From: Rhizophlyctis rosea
Taxonomy: Eukaryota; Chytridiomycota; Chytridiomycetes; Rhizophlyctidales; Rhizophlyctidaceae
NCBI GenBank assembly: GCA_027596075.1
Contig: JADGJC010000004.1
Coordinates: 22,847 to 80,291, forward strand
Length of the DNA stretch: 57,445 nucleotides
Direction of reading: 5' to 3'
Shown: positions 1-11,686 of the stretch, in pieces
Layout: every line of letters starts with the position of its first letter
Numbering within the stretch: the stretch's first letter is position 1
Position numbers and translations under genes: made by a program
The notes under the pieces: model-generated
Seen by the model: only the letters and a program-made list of their open reading frames with translations
Databases searched by the model: none
What the model was told of the DNA's origin: nothing

Positions 1-1663
1 GTGGAGGAGAGACTGACCAGCCGGTTCACTTTAGATATCGTTTTGGATTTGACGAGCGATGAGGAGGAAGAGGATGGAGAGGAGGAGGAAGGTGACGATG
101 AAGACCTGTACGACTCAGATCAGGAAGTTGCATCGAAGGTCGGAAGATTGGAAGCGGATTTGGACGGACTGTAAGCTCGTCACATCTTTTCCTTCATTGA
201 TTCGATTTTGTGTGTGATTCTGATCCATATTGTAGGATGAGCCATCTGCGCGAGCAAAAGATGTCGAAGAACCCGCATGCGGTTGTTGAAAAGAAGAAGA
301 AGGCCGCAGCAGCGTTTGAGGAATGGTACGGTGTGGAGTACGATAAGAAGAAGGCGGAGGGATCGGAAGACGGATCGAATGCGTCTGGGGGGGATTCTGA
401 TTCTGACTCTGACTCTGATTCGGAGGACGATGTGGAAATGGAGGATGCGGAGAGGCCAACCAAAGTCGCTGGATCGAAGCGGAAGGCGGCGGTTATTGCG
501 GATGGACACGGAGCATTGGAGGAAGATGAGGATGAGGATGACGAAGCGGTTGTGGATACGTCAGCATTGTCCAAACGTGCTCGGGTGTTCTTTGACAATC
601 CGCTTTTCAACGATGCGGTTAAGATGACTGCTGGAGTGAAGCGCAAGGCGGGAGGGTCGGAGAAGAAGGCCGCTGAGGGAGGGTTGTTCTCGCAGGAGAT
701 GACTAGCGCTGGGGATGATAGCAGTGATGATGAGGCGGACATTGCGGCTATGCGGCGGAATCAGAAGAAGATGAAGAAGGCGAAGGCGGGGAAGGAAGAG
801 GAGGAGAAGGAGGCAGATAATGGGTTTGAGGTTGTGACGAGCCAGAATTTGACGGGTGGGGAAGTGCAGACTGGTGAGTGTTTGTGTGCCGGGATAGGAA
901 TCATGGCGGGAGCAGTAAGATTGATGTGATGTCTGATGTAGATGAGTATGCGATTACAACGGCCACTGCCTACACATTGGCCCAGCAAATGGTCCGGCCG
1001 TCTTCTAGACGGGACCTCCTTGATGGTGCTTACAACCGATACGCTTATAACGATGGTGATCTTCCATCCTGGTATGTTCACGGGAAATGTCATGATTTCT
1101 TTCTAACAAATGTCACTCACATATACGCCAACCACAGGTTCACCGACGACGAATCCCGCCACAACAAACCCACTCTCCCCATCACCAAAGAAGCCGCGGC
1201 CATCATCCGCGAAAGAATGAAAGCCCTCGACGCGCGGCCCATCAAAAAGGTCGCTGAAGCCAAGTTCCGCAAACAGATGCGGACGCAGCGGCGGATGGAG
1301 AAGATGTTGAAGAAGACGGAGGCGATCAATAACGAGGATGAGGAGAGTAGCGAGAAGAGTAAATTGATGAGTATTGCGAAGTTGGTGAAGAAGGCTAAGA
1401 ATAAGAAGGAGGAGAAGAAGGTGCAGGTTGTTGTTGCTAAGGGAGCGAATAGAGGGAATAAGGGACGGCCGAAGGGGGTTAAGGGGAGGTATAAGGTGAG
1501 GATGTTCGAGTGTTTTTTCGGTTTTGGCTGTAGTGCCTGTTCATTGGTTGCAGAAACTGACGTGTTCGCTTTTGTTTGTTTACTTTAGATGGTTGATCCA
1601 CGTATGAAGAAGGAGATTCGGGCACAGAAGAGGATTGCGAAGAAGAATAAGAAGAGGAAGTGA
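1..1663 (+). CDS. SPB1: SPB1-type 27S pre-rRNA 2'-O-methyltransferase, C-terminal part (5' partial)
   Basis: This is the C-terminal half of the nucleolar ribosome-biogenesis methyltransferase SPB1 (FTSJ3 in animals), which methylates 27S pre-rRNA during 60S assembly. The catalytic domain lies off the left edge. Visible parts are an acidic Ser/Asp tract (about 397-430), a Lys-rich stretch, and the conserved SPB1 C-terminal domain: ITTATAYTLAQQMV, then RRDLLDGAYNRYAYND, then LPITKEAAAI, ending in a very basic tail (KKNKKRK, stop at 1661-1663). Exons are about 1-170, 237-873, 942-1072, 1138-1494 and 1590-1663. All introns are GT-AG, 60-95 nt, and the frame is continuous through each. The YNRYAYND-type motif and the basic tail are typical of the family. 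Confidence 0.93.
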
Positions 1664-1934
1664 TTGTAGATTTGTGTGTGTTTTTTAGGATAGCTTATCA
1701 TTGTGTATATGTATATTTGTGATAAATAAGCTTGTGAAATGGATGAGATCTGCTTTCAATGTACCCAGTACTTTTGGTGTTGGAGGAAATGAGATGCTGT
1801 GGCGCAGCCATCGAGTTGCTTCCTTGGTTCCCAATTGCATCTGCTTCCATCTTCCTTGTCCCCATTCGTTTTTAAGCTGATCATTCCTTTCCGCCACCGC
1901 TCCGGTATCCCCTGTTCAAGTCAAGCTGTCCTGA

Positions 1935-3635
1935 ATGTCAAGCTCCAGAAAGCAATCCGTTGGTGGGGGCGGGTCCCCATCAGCTGTTCCGTCGTCACCT
2001 TCGTCCCGTCTGCTGGAACAAGTCCACGCACTGCCCGAGCTGACTCCGGAAGAAATAGCCGAAAGCGACTCTGTATTTCAAAAGCTGACTGACGAAGATG
2101 AAGAACTTGCTATACAGTACTTGAAGCTCGTGCGTACAAAACGAGTTCCACCTTCAAAATTTTTGTATTGGAAGAGTGAGTTTTCCTTTGCTGTCTTTTG
2201 CGTCCTCATTGTTGTTTGTGTTTGGTAACAACCTGCTGTTATTCAGGACAATTGGATCCTTCTTTCAAAAATCCCAAATGGCAGCACGTCAAAGCATTGT
2301 ACGGCTACAAGTCTATTCGAGACATACCGAGGCTACATCCCAGCTCCTATTTCGAGGGACAGGAGCATTTGATCAAGATCTTTCGCAGAATAATGGAGCA
2401 GGAGCGTATTACGGGGAGCTTGGACCATCCTTCGGGGGAACACACTTTGTTCTTTTGGATTCAAACTGTGAGTGATGGTAGCCTGAGAGTGCAGCCGTTG
2501 CAGAACTGGGTCGGACGTGCAATGCCCTGCATGACATTCTTCTGGATGTAGCTATTAGACCCCATCATCGCCCTCTTCGGCGGCATCATCAACAATGATG
2601 GTGATGGTCGTTTGGGTCTTCCTGACGATTTTGGAAAGTGGACGTATACCATTTTGGAAATGTGCATCTTGGTTGTGGTTACTCGTAGGGCTTCATCTCA
2701 TCAAGTGGATGGTATCGCACGCCTCATGGTGGAGCTGGAAGGTATAATAAAGCATATTTCCCCCGCATTCTTACTTTCCACTGATCATGATCTTATTGCC
2801 GCATGGCGTTCCAATATCACTCATGGGCTGGATGTTCCTGTTGTGTCTGGGATCTTCGGCTCCACAACTTCCTGGCTGTTCATCCAGTATGACGGCGACA
2901 CACATTCAATCAGTGACCACTTTCATGTTGACTATTTAGATGAACCTCGGTTGACCAAGACAATTGTGGAAATCATTCAGATATGTTGGAGATTGTTTTT
3001 GAAAGGGTATTGTATGGCTCTGAAGGCTTTGATCGGACGCTGCCGGGCTCAGGTAGGCATATAAGCTTCTTCACTTGGGGTGGGTTGGGAAACCAGGAAC
3101 ATATGCTGATGTCGTTCATATCTACAGATGAGAGAGACCAACAAGCGGAAACAGGGCTACGACCAATGGATGGATGCCCAGGCGTCTGCCCAGCAAGCGG
3201 AAACGCTGGCAAAGAAGGCCGATACTGATGAGTCATTCGGAGAGGTGCTTGTGCAGCTTTCCAAGAGGTACAAGCTTTGAGGGTGTTTGTGCTGCCTCAT
3301 TCCTTCTTTGGACGCATGTCATTGACGGCCTCTCCCTCGGACACTTCAGCTGTGCCCAATTGCCCGCCGACCATGACAGAGGACTTACAGACTTCCGTGC
3401 AATTGCCGCAAACCTCCTTGGAGAGGGATGGAATTCCAAGCGTCGGAAATCTGAGCAGTGCAGCAGGGTTTCGGAAGATGAAGAATGGCTTGCTCCCCCA
3501 CCTTCACTGACAGAGGAGGAGCCTCAAAGGCAAGAAGAAGGAGAAAGGGACCTGCAAGAGAAGAGTGTTCCGGATTCACCTAAGTTGGTGAGCTTCCCCA
3601 GGAATCTTCGTGGATGCAAACCCAAGAAGTTATAG
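1935..3635 (+). CDS. Uncharacterised multi-exon protein, about 480 residues
   Basis: I do not recognise the family. Six exons join in frame: about 1935-2174, 2247-2468, 2553-3052, 3128-3267 and 3351-3635, with GT-AG introns of 70-85 nt. The last junction splits a Ser codon (ag|c). The start is the ATG opening MSSSRKQSV. The protein has a low-complexity Ser/Gly N-terminus, an acidic patch, and a globular middle rich in Trp and Phe (KWQHVKALYGYKSIRDIP and GLPDDFGKWTYTILEMC). Next come a hydrophobic ILVVVTRR strand, a Gly-Ser-Thr-Thr-Ser-Trp-Leu-Phe-Ile segment, a predicted coiled stretch rich in Gln/Ala/Lys, and a Glu/Lys-rich C-terminus. There is no signal peptide or clear membrane helix. It could be a lineage-restricted chytrid gene. 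The exon model is solid because four independent splice joins keep the frame; the function is unknown. Confidence 0.72.
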
Positions 3636-4016
3636 GGGAAATGTGGCAGATTTGTGTGGCAGTGGAACAACTCAGTATGAGCTGAATTAGGATTCATCGT
3701 CCAGGCATACTGCTAATCAGCATATATGTGAGAGAGCTTACCTTACTATAATGAATGTTTGCGAACGAATCTTTGGCGCACACTTTGCATCCTGCCATTG
3801 ATTCCTAGTGCGAAGGCATGCAATGGACTTTCATCAATAGAGCTCCATGCGTAACCTTTGCTACCGGGCATTCAATTGGAGCATCGGCACTGAACACGAG
3901 ATTTACAAAAAGAACATTCAGTTCCCGATATATGCAATCAGAATGAACCGGCAAGGTGAAAAAACAATGTCAATGAGAATAAAACAAACAAAAAAGCATA
4001 TTTGGGAAAAGATGAG
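3636..4016. other. Intergenic, nothing recognised
   Basis: This stretch lies between the stop of the unknown gene and the 3' end of tRNA-Asp. No convincing reading frame is present. It contains an A-rich stretch (about 3960-4010). On the minus strand this provides T-runs that could end RNA polymerase III transcription of the neighbouring tRNA. Confidence 0.5.
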
Positions 4017-4088
4017 CTCTCAGTCCGGGAATTGAACCCGGGTCTCCCGCGTGACAGGCGGGGATACTAGCCACTATACTAACTGAGA
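4017..4088 (-). tRNA. tRNA-Asp (anticodon GTC)
   Basis: Read on the minus strand this is a complete 72-nt cloverleaf without an intron. The 7-bp acceptor stem pairs TCTCAGT with ACTGAGA. The D arm holds TTAGTATAGTGG, the anticodon stem CCCGC/GCGGG encloses CTGTCAC with anticodon GTC, and the T arm is CCGGG-TTCAATT-CCCGG. The discriminator base is G, as usual for tRNA-Asp. A TTTT run lies a few bases past the 3' end and would serve as a polymerase III terminator. Confidence 0.95.
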
Positions 4089-5654
4089 TTAGTGTCTGCT
4101 CCTCCTAAAATAGATTTATATATATGTAACAGCTGTCGAGAAAGGAAATCGTAAGTTCGGAAGCGAAGGGATGGGATTAAGAGTACTAAATGTTTGCCTG
4201 CCAGGAATTTGTGGAATATTTGCGATGAATTGCAAGCGATGACGGGAAGCGCTATGAAGATGGTAAACCATAGATCCTGGTGGTCCTTTGATCAGAGATT
4301 TGATTGCAGGGTGGGTTATGATTGGAAGGTGACGAAAGAGAATTTTAGTAGTTTTCATAGTCTTCTGCTATGATTCCATTTGGAGCGCTGCGCCAATCGG
4401 AGAATATCGTGCTGTTGGATGCGTAAGGTATAGATTGGGTATTGATTGCATGCTGGAATCGGGATCCTTTTGTTTTGACGGATCTGATCCCGTCAGTGCG
4501 ACGAAGGGGATGCCATCGAAATGGTCCAGGGAGGCATTCTATCATCACGGTTCTGTTGCGCTGACAAAAGAAAGAGGTGAAAGATTCACAGACCCAAACT
4601 TTCCAAGATCGGTTCGGCTCACGCAACAGGCGGAACTTGGATGTACGTCTACATATCCATGTATGTACAGTGCTATTGATTCCAAGTGCAACCTGATGAG
4701 GGCTCGTGAAACACTTGTAGGTTTGTTTGATCACTTGATCCAAGTCTGCCCAACCATGTACATAAGTCACTAGCAGCATTGTGCAATGGTGTAGAATAGT
4801 CCAACCTGTCGTTATATCAGATTTTGGGCGGAAAATATGGAGATGTGCTGTTGGCGGCACAGTGACTCGGTCTTCCGCAGTAAAGTTAGCTCAACAGCTG
4901 CGTTTTACAAAAAGGACGACAAAGGGAAAGATGGAGGCATGGATTAAAGAACGTGCGGATCCTGTTACGGTGACGAATCAGGTAGTTTCTTGCTCTGACG
5001 GGTTGTACACAGCCCCTCTGAATATGTGCACGTATTGTTCGGTCTTTTGCTTCCGTTTTTGTACCGCTCGACAGTATTGAAATGTTCAAGAAGGCGAAAG
5101 GGCCTACAGCCCATGAGGCCATGCCCAGATGCATGCTTTTGGGCTCAAGGCGTTGTCGTCTCATACTTACTAAACAGGGAGATTACTCGAAGGGACTGTT
5201 GTGATAGCACGCAAAGAGAACGTCGTGGCAACATTCCCGCTTCGCGATGTGGGGCGTACGTGATTTCTAACACCCCACAAACGACTGAAGAAAGGGACTG
5301 AAAAATCTCCATGCGGAAGAGAATTTGTATTTCCTGATGCTGAGTGAGCCTGTCGATCCGCATATTGTTGTTCACGGTGACCGTCAGGTGCAGCTTCTGA
5401 CAATCCACCAGTACGGTTGCTGCGCGTGGTGATATCGGAACTTGGCCTCGACGATACAGGTATGGAAAGGTCCGAGGGTTTCTCGGTAAAATCCTATCCT
5501 TTGATGTACTTGAGCACAGCACCATCCTCGTCCCTTTAACACTAATGCGGCAGCGCAAGCATTCAGTCGAACCCAGCAACGGCGGTGACAGCGTTTGTCT
5601 GCCCCTGCAAAAGTCCAACATACAAGGACCTTGGTGTATAGCAATTCTGGCTAA
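4089..5654. other. Gene-poor stretch, no supported gene
   Basis: About 1.6 kb with only short overlapping reading frames on both strands. None has recognisable motifs or consistent splice structure. The longest (minus strand, 4345-4860) has a random-looking composition rich in Trp, Cys and Arg and was rejected. The right end may hold an upstream exon of the small frame at 5655-5954, but I could not find a convincing start. Confidence 0.45.
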
Positions 5655-5954
5655 TCCAAAAGAAAGCAAACACGCCTCCCTCACCACCTCCACCTCCCAT
5701 CACCGCCCCCGAAAGCCTCCATAACAAGGACCATTATCCCATCCCAAACCCACCGCGTATATCTCGTGCGTCCCTTCACAAGTGTGCCAGATTACCGCGA
5801 CGCTTTAGCACAAGGCAAACAACACGACGAGGCTAAGCGGGTCGTGTGGGATTACTTCAAGGAAGCCGATCCTGGGGAACACGAACCCCGGGTTTTGAGG
5901 AATGGCGGGATCCTCATTAGGGATGAGCATGGCAGGGAGTACAACCATTCGTGA
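5655..5954 (+). CDS. Possible exon of a small, possibly mitochondrial, protein
   Basis: The frame is open from 5655 (after a stop at 5652) to a TGA at 5952-5954. Its last 70 or so residues look like a real protein: VPDYRDALAQGKQHDEAKRV, then VVWDYFKEADPGEHEPRVLR, then GGILIRDEHGREYNHS. The part before it (TRTIIPSQTHRVYLVRPFTS) is basic and hydroxylated like a mitochondrial presequence. There is no in-frame ATG, so the start must lie on an upstream exon or the frame is not translated. I do not recognise the family. Composition (Asp/Glu/Arg/Gly-rich and hydrophilic) argues for coding. Low to moderate confidence. Confidence 0.35.
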   Translation, partial: SKRKQTRLPHHLHLPSPPPKASITRTIIPSQTHRVYLVRPFTSVPDYRDALAQGKQHDEAKRVVWDYFKEADPGEHEPRVLRNGGILIRDEHGREYNHS

Positions 5955-6267
5955 TCGGACATATAAGGGTAGAGAGTGATTTAGAGATGCCGTCTTTGTT
6001 CAACGTAGGTAGCTCGACAAGTCCGCTTTATCCCGCAGTAACTCTTATCAGGTGCTTGGCCTCTGCTGGCGTTACATGGAATAAGAACTGTTCTATTCTT
6101 CCATTCATGGCATTGCAACCGAGGTTGCGACGGCGTGGGGAAATTATCATTATAGATACAAACAGCTAACTATGGAGGAGAGGAGGAAGGAATAATAGAA
6201 GAGGTACTACCTTGCAAAATACACGCTTCCTACTGCTCGCAATAGACCGACCGACCGACCCCGGCTA
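5955..6267. other. Intergenic, convergent 3' regions
   Basis: A short non-coding stretch between the plus-strand small frame and the minus-strand CBS-PB1 gene. A (GACC)n-like run occurs at about 6247-6260. Nothing else is recognised. Confidence 0.4.
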
Positions 6268-8605
6268 CTATCTGAACGATCTACCTAACAAAAATGCGCA
6301 AACTAATGCTATCCCACTTCCTACTAACACCGGCCCAATCAATCTGTTCGACATTCCACCACCCTCCTGCACATTCCTCATAACCCCTCCCCCACCACCA
6401 TAGACCCCCAGTTCCCCTACCGCCTCCCCCCTCTTAGGCTCCACAACCGTTGACGTACTAACCACCGATCCCGGCCCAGTCCCCGGCCCTCCACCACCTC
6501 CAAGCGAAACCAACGACCCACTACTACTCCCCACACCCGCCTCCCTCCTCAATCCCGGCAAAACCACATCACTCGGCGGCTGCCCTCTCCTCTCACTACC
6601 CACCACCCCACCCCTCCTTCTCTGCTCATCCAAACTCAAAAGCAACCTCTTCCACCCACTCGCCCTCGCCATCAACACCGCATCCTCCAAATCCCGATCC
6701 GTCCCCAATTGTACAAAATCCCCTTCATCATCCACGTAACTGATCTGTACTTCGCCCCCTACCGCCGTCGTCGTTCCAACAGCCCCGCCCCGTCCACCAC
6801 CCAAACACTTCTCCCTCACAACTCTCCTCACCCCACCCAAATCCCTCACCGAACTGGTAAACCGATGCACCTTCCCCGTCTCCTCATCTCTAAACTTAAA
6901 CACAAACGTATCCCCTCCCGCACTCCTATTCCCCAAATCCGACGTATTCCCCGTAAACATCGACGCGCTATCGTCTGGTGCCACGGTACTATCATCTCTA
7001 ATATCGCTATAATTCGAATACGTTGGTGACATGGGTGGTGGGAGGACTTGTGACGACCGTCGACGGTGGTGGTGATGTGATGAGGAGGAGGATTCGATGT
7101 ATGGTGTTGAGTGGGAGTTGCGACGGGAGGCGGAGACGTTGGATGTTGTATCGGAGACGGAGAGTTCGGAGGGTTCGGATGCGGATGCGGAGTAGAGGGC
7201 TGAGTCCCAGAAGCGGTCCCAGATTGGGCCGCCGGAGTTGTTGGTGGTGGGTGTGCTGATCATCTGTGTGTGTGTATATATGTGTATTTATGTGTGTTAG
7301 ATGTCAAATCTAGCCTCCATATGCAACAGATGACTTTCAATGCATGGAAACCTGAAGACAAAGATCATACCTGAGATAACGTTGCATATGTCAGCTTGAG
7401 CACATCCACCATGCCTTCTACTACACCCTCCTCGTCCACCACCGGCAGATGCAAGTACCGTCCCGCATGCATTTTTCTTAGTGCGTCCACCACCGGAGTA
7501 TCAAGCGTGACACAATCAGGATGAGGAGTCATAACTCTGATCACCGAAGTGATAGCCGGATCCAATCCCGCAGCAAGAACTCTCAAAACCAAATCCTTGC
7601 TCGTAAAGATTCCAGCCAACCCTCCTCCAACCGCACCCCTCGGCGTTGACGTCTCCTCTTCCAACACCAATACCGCCGTCTCCTTGTGAGTCTTCATCTC
7701 TTTAGCAGCTTCCAACACCGTTGCTTTCATAAGAACGGTAGGCGGAGACGCCGCCGCGGCTCCTTCCTCCGAACCTAACAAACCAGCAAGATCGGGAAAG
7801 GCCAGTTGGGCGCGCAGTTCTTCTGCGTATTTTGAAGCTGCGGTTGAATTTTGGCCGATGGCTTCTTTTAGTCGTTGTTTTGATGAGGCCTGAGCGCGGT
7901 CTAGTTTTTCTAGTGCTCTAGATGTACGTGATGAGAATTTGGAGGTTTGGGATGAAGCGCGCTACTACTATACACTCACTCGTAAAGACACTTTGTGATA
8001 TCCAGCACGCCGACAACTCCACCGCCGCCTCCACCCTGGGAGCTATCTCCTTCCCTGCTTCCGCCCAATCCGTCATCAGAATCGTCGTCATCCGACTCTA
8101 CAACTGGTAAATGCCGAAAATGCCCGGCTACCATCTTGTTGAGCGCCTCCAGAGCGTCTCCGCTGCTGATGACCGAGACGGGATTGGCTGTCATTACAAC
8201 GGACACTGGCGTCGACTTTGGATCCCTTCCTTCTGCTACAACTCGATAGGTGAGATCTTTATCCGTCAATATGCCGGATAGACGTCCATCCGAATCCACA
8301 ATCAAGACTGCGTCCTGTCGTTTTGCAGCCATGTATGCGGCCGCTTCGGAGCAGGCTGCGTCTTCGGTGAGACAGACTGCTGGGTTTGGCCGCATACCGG
8401 AGACTGTCCCGCGAGTTGCTGGCGCCTGCGGACGGGCCTGCATGGCGGAGTTGGAAGGCCTGCGGGAGCGGTTGAGGTTTACATTGGAGGTGTTGCTTGT
8501 CCGGCGAGCGTGGGAAGCGGATGGTGGAGTGTAAGAAGTGGGAGGAGGCTGTTGGCGGGAGAAGCCGCCGCTACTCCTCTTTGGTGGGACAGCACCGGAC
8601 ATCAT
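6268..8605 (-). CDS. CBS-PB1 domain protein with C-terminal membrane anchor
   Basis: Three exons on the minus strand (8605 to about 7980, about 7920 to 7370, 7263 to 6268) encode a fungal CBS/PB1 protein, the family of S. pombe Mug70. Order: a basic Ser/Pro/Arg-rich N-terminus; a CBS pair (VLIVDSDGRLSGILTDKDL, then VMTANPVSVISSGDALEALN with GHFRHLPVVE); and a second CBS pair (GIFTSKDLVLRVLAAG, then VMTPHPDCVTLDTP with GRYLHLPVVDEEG). A His/Ser-rich linker leads to a PB1 domain (FVFKFRDEETGKVHRF, then YVDDEGDFVQLGTDRDLEDA, the acidic OPCA-like motif). A Gly-rich linker and a hydrophobic tail (IGPVLVGSGIALVCAFLLG) follow, consistent with a tail anchor. CBS pairs usually bind adenosine nucleotides and PB1 mediates dimerisation; the partner is unknown. 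The frame is continuous across both introns. The second intron has a TG-repeat-rich 3' end. Confidence 0.92.
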
Positions 8606-9058
8606 GTTGCTTCACACTTGTTTCGGTCAGGCTTGATGAGCAGGTTGGCAAGCGATCTCCTGACAGGAGTAAAACACTTACCCCGATGCACCGACGACAC
8701 CAGAAGGATCTAGTATTGCAATGTGGTGGATTGTTTGCGAGAGGAAGGCCAGTTAAGTGATGGTGAAGGAGAGTTCAACACCATGCGACCCACGAGGTGC
8801 GATCCCGTTACACACGACCCGGGCCAGGTTGTGGACATAACAATAAGCTTCGTCATATTGGGTCCTGGTCTTGGGTCGCACTCAAACTGGAAATTTGTGA
8901 TGGAACTCGGTTTCTTCTTTCAACTTGCAACTTTCATTTCAACTAGATCGCGCCATCAGCCTTCAACTACAACACCAGAATACTCAACTATTTCTCACTA
9001 CCGCTGCGACTAATCATATCCACTCTCACAACGATACCGCTCTCGACTTATCACAGAA
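8606..9058. promoter_or_regulatory. Divergent promoter region, CBS-PB1 and DUF155 genes
   Basis: A 453-bp intergenic region separates two genes transcribed away from each other. No clear TATA box is seen. A pyrimidine-rich stretch lies just before the right-hand ATG at 9059. Its role as a promoter is inferred from gene orientation only. Confidence 0.5.
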
Positions 9059-11168
9059 ATGGCACCCGGTTTGCCTTCGAAGGCCACTCGGACGAGAACG
9101 AGTGGTGGTCACCCTTCTCAGGTATGTTGAGAAACAACATATCAGCACACTGCACTATGCCTGCGTCAATGGCCCTCCTCACAACTACTGTCAATTGACA
9201 ATGAACCTTAGCCATCGCCCAGTCGGTATTCAGTTCCCAACCCGCCCGGCCAACTAAATCATAACCCTTATATCGACTCTTTCCCACGCACATCCCGCCT
9301 TTCTCCATACGGTCAAAGTTTCCCTCCAACAGGCCCACAACTCCAGAACAATGCCCGTGCATCATCAATTCTAAATCCACACCCTCGTCCCTCTGCATCA
9401 TCCACTCGCCTCCGTCCAAACGCACCACAACGGACAACGAAAACAACTCAAAAGCTCGTATTGTTCCCAGAAGAAGGCGCGGGAGCACAACTGCCGACAT
9501 ACAGCGTACCCCCTACAGATGACAGTGCTCAGCATTTGCCTCCATGGTATGCGGGCTACAATGAAGTTGTCGTTCCCGACGTCATTCCCGATGCGGCGAG
9601 AACAGAGGCGGAAAGGATGAGCAAAGACCTAAGATCCAGTTTGCCACGAGTTACGAGCTATTGCATCGCAGAAGGCTATAAAATCAAGGATATCATGAAA
9701 CTTCTTGAGCTTCAACACGGAATCATGCCCAAATTGTATGACGAATGTCTATACGCATACTACAATCCCGCCGATATGCTCAGAGTGTTCAAGGAGGCAA
9801 AGGAGATCAGGACGTTGAAAATGACGGCGTGGGTGTTATGTAGAAAGTCTCGATATAAGTGATGATGAAAGCTCACGAAACACTTTAGAGGATTCGGCGA
9901 GGCGCAAAGTTTGCGATCACCGGGTGCAGTCGAGGGACATTACACCGAGTTCGGAGTTGGACCGGGCACGGACGATTTAAGAGATGAATTTCCTAATGAT
10001 TCGCCAGACGCGTATCTGGTGCAATCCATACAGCCGCAATGGATGTTGCGGAGCGAAGTTTTTGTGTTTGATTATGGCGTCGCTGGTGGGTCTTGGCAGA
10101 AGTTGCCATGCCGCGCTAAATCATCAACTAACAAGAGCGAACTTCCCATCTCCTTCAGTACTGTGGAATTTCACAAAGGAAGAGGAGAGATTGTTCTTGA
10201 CGGCCATCGGCCGATATACCGCGGGAGTGAAGCTGGACCCTGGTAAACAACTGAGAGTTTGTCATCTGCAAATGAGAAGACGTTTCGCTGATGAGTGGAA
10301 CCAATAGAGGACATCGAAAGCGAAGATTTCCACTTCCAATACGACCTTTCGGGCCCATACCAACCCCGTATTTTCAACGACATGATCACGTAAGCTTTGC
10401 CTTTTCGCCGCTCGCCACTTCGCTTACCCATATTTACAAAACCCCCAACTGAAACTTCACTCTAGCCTCAAATCCGGCTCCCAAATGGTAAAACTCACCA
10501 TCTCGCACGGCCTAGCCCAATCCGTCAAGCTAGCGTCATTTGAAAACATCATGGAGGAAACGATCGATGGCGCGATTCCGTTGCCGAGGATGATGGCCAA
10601 GTATGGCGAGGTGAAGATGCAGCGGACGGATGTGATGAAGATTGTCGGGCGGTTGTATAAGTTGAGGATGAATGTGAATTTGGTTAGCAATGTTTTGGGT
10701 AGGTGTTTTCCGTGCTGTTGAGGGAGTTCGTGTGTAGGACTGGGGAGGATTCTGTGTATGATGGAGGAGGTTGTGATGATTGATGGTTTTCTGACTGGTT
10801 TTTTGAACATGCAGATACCCCAGAGTTGTTTTGGAGTGAACCGCAACTGGAAGGGTTGTATAATGCTATTCGAGGTAGGGTTTGGATTTTTCGTTTTCTG
10901 GGCCCCACCGTGTAGCAGGCACCGCGTGGACTCACAGTTCCCCACCTTACAACCAGGCTACCTAGAAATAAACTCCCGCGCGAAACTGCTCAACACCCGC
11001 GCGGACGTTATTTCTGATCTTCTGGATATGTTGAGCGAGCATATGAATTCGCGGGAGATGACGTATATCACGTGGATTATTATTATTTTGATTTGTATTG
11101 CGGTTGTGATTGCGATTGGGGAGGTGTGGGTTAAGGCGTTGAGGTTGGGGGCGGGGATGGAGCCTTGA
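9059..11168 (+). CDS. RMD1/RMD8-family (DUF155) protein
   Basis: A DUF155 protein of the fungal RMD1/RMD8 group (named from yeast sporulation and meiotic-division screens; related to mitochondrial RMND1). The gene has at least seven exons. The first is short (9059-9121), followed by a Pro/Ser/Arg-rich disordered N-terminus. Then come the DUF155 signatures: RVTSYCIAEGYKIKDIMKLL, SEVFVFDYGV joined by splicing to VLWNFTKEEERLFL, and VKLTISHGLAQSVKLASFE. The C-terminal block is DTPELFWSEP, YLEINSRAKLLNTRADVISD, LLDMLSEHMNSREMTYITW. A strongly hydrophobic helix (IIIILICIAVVIAIGEVWV) lies just before the C-terminus, as in other fungal members. Frames join correctly at every intron I checked (10085/10159, 10241/10307, 10391/10467, 10699/10815, 10876/10956); the exon 2-3 junction near 9850-9890 is least certain. 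Confidence 0.93.
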
Positions 11169-11686
11169 GGTTTTGGGTGGAGGGGGAGTTGGTATGCTGC
11201 CCGGCGGTGGTTGTATATGTTTTGGGGCATAGTTGTGAATATGATGTATATATCTGTCTGAAAGTTTTTTGGGTCTGGGATGGGAAGGTTCAAGTGGGCA
11301 CTTGATGATCCTTCCTTAGTGACTCCGACGGCCATCCACACTCACAAGTACATTATATGACCAAAGATGGAATCGAAGTTTGCAACTATATATATACAAG
11401 ATTATTCGTCAAATCAACAGTAATTAAGAATGTAATCATTTCCCATAGGTGCGATGACACCAGGGTTGTTCATACCCTCATCAATACTACTTTGTAACCT
11501 GTACGCCCTGGAGCTCCAGTTCTTGTTGCCTGGTATGCAAAAAGACAATGAGAACATCAGTACGGGACCCAATGCACATACGGACCATGGCCGTCCCACA
11601 CCCACAACCATCGTTCCTCCTCCTGGCAAACCGGAAGCCAAATCTCCTAAAAAATCCCAGCAAAGACAGAACACCACAAGAAACCC
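11169..11686. other. Convergent intergenic region
   Basis: 518 bp between the 3' ends of the DUF155 gene (plus) and the phosphodiesterase gene (minus). Short frames here lack any motif. It is likely the 3' UTRs of both genes, with AT-rich patches around 11380-11440. Confidence 0.45.

Noticed and set aside
4345..4860. 171-codon frame on the minus strand
   Set aside because: Random-like composition, no splicing context, no recognisable domain.
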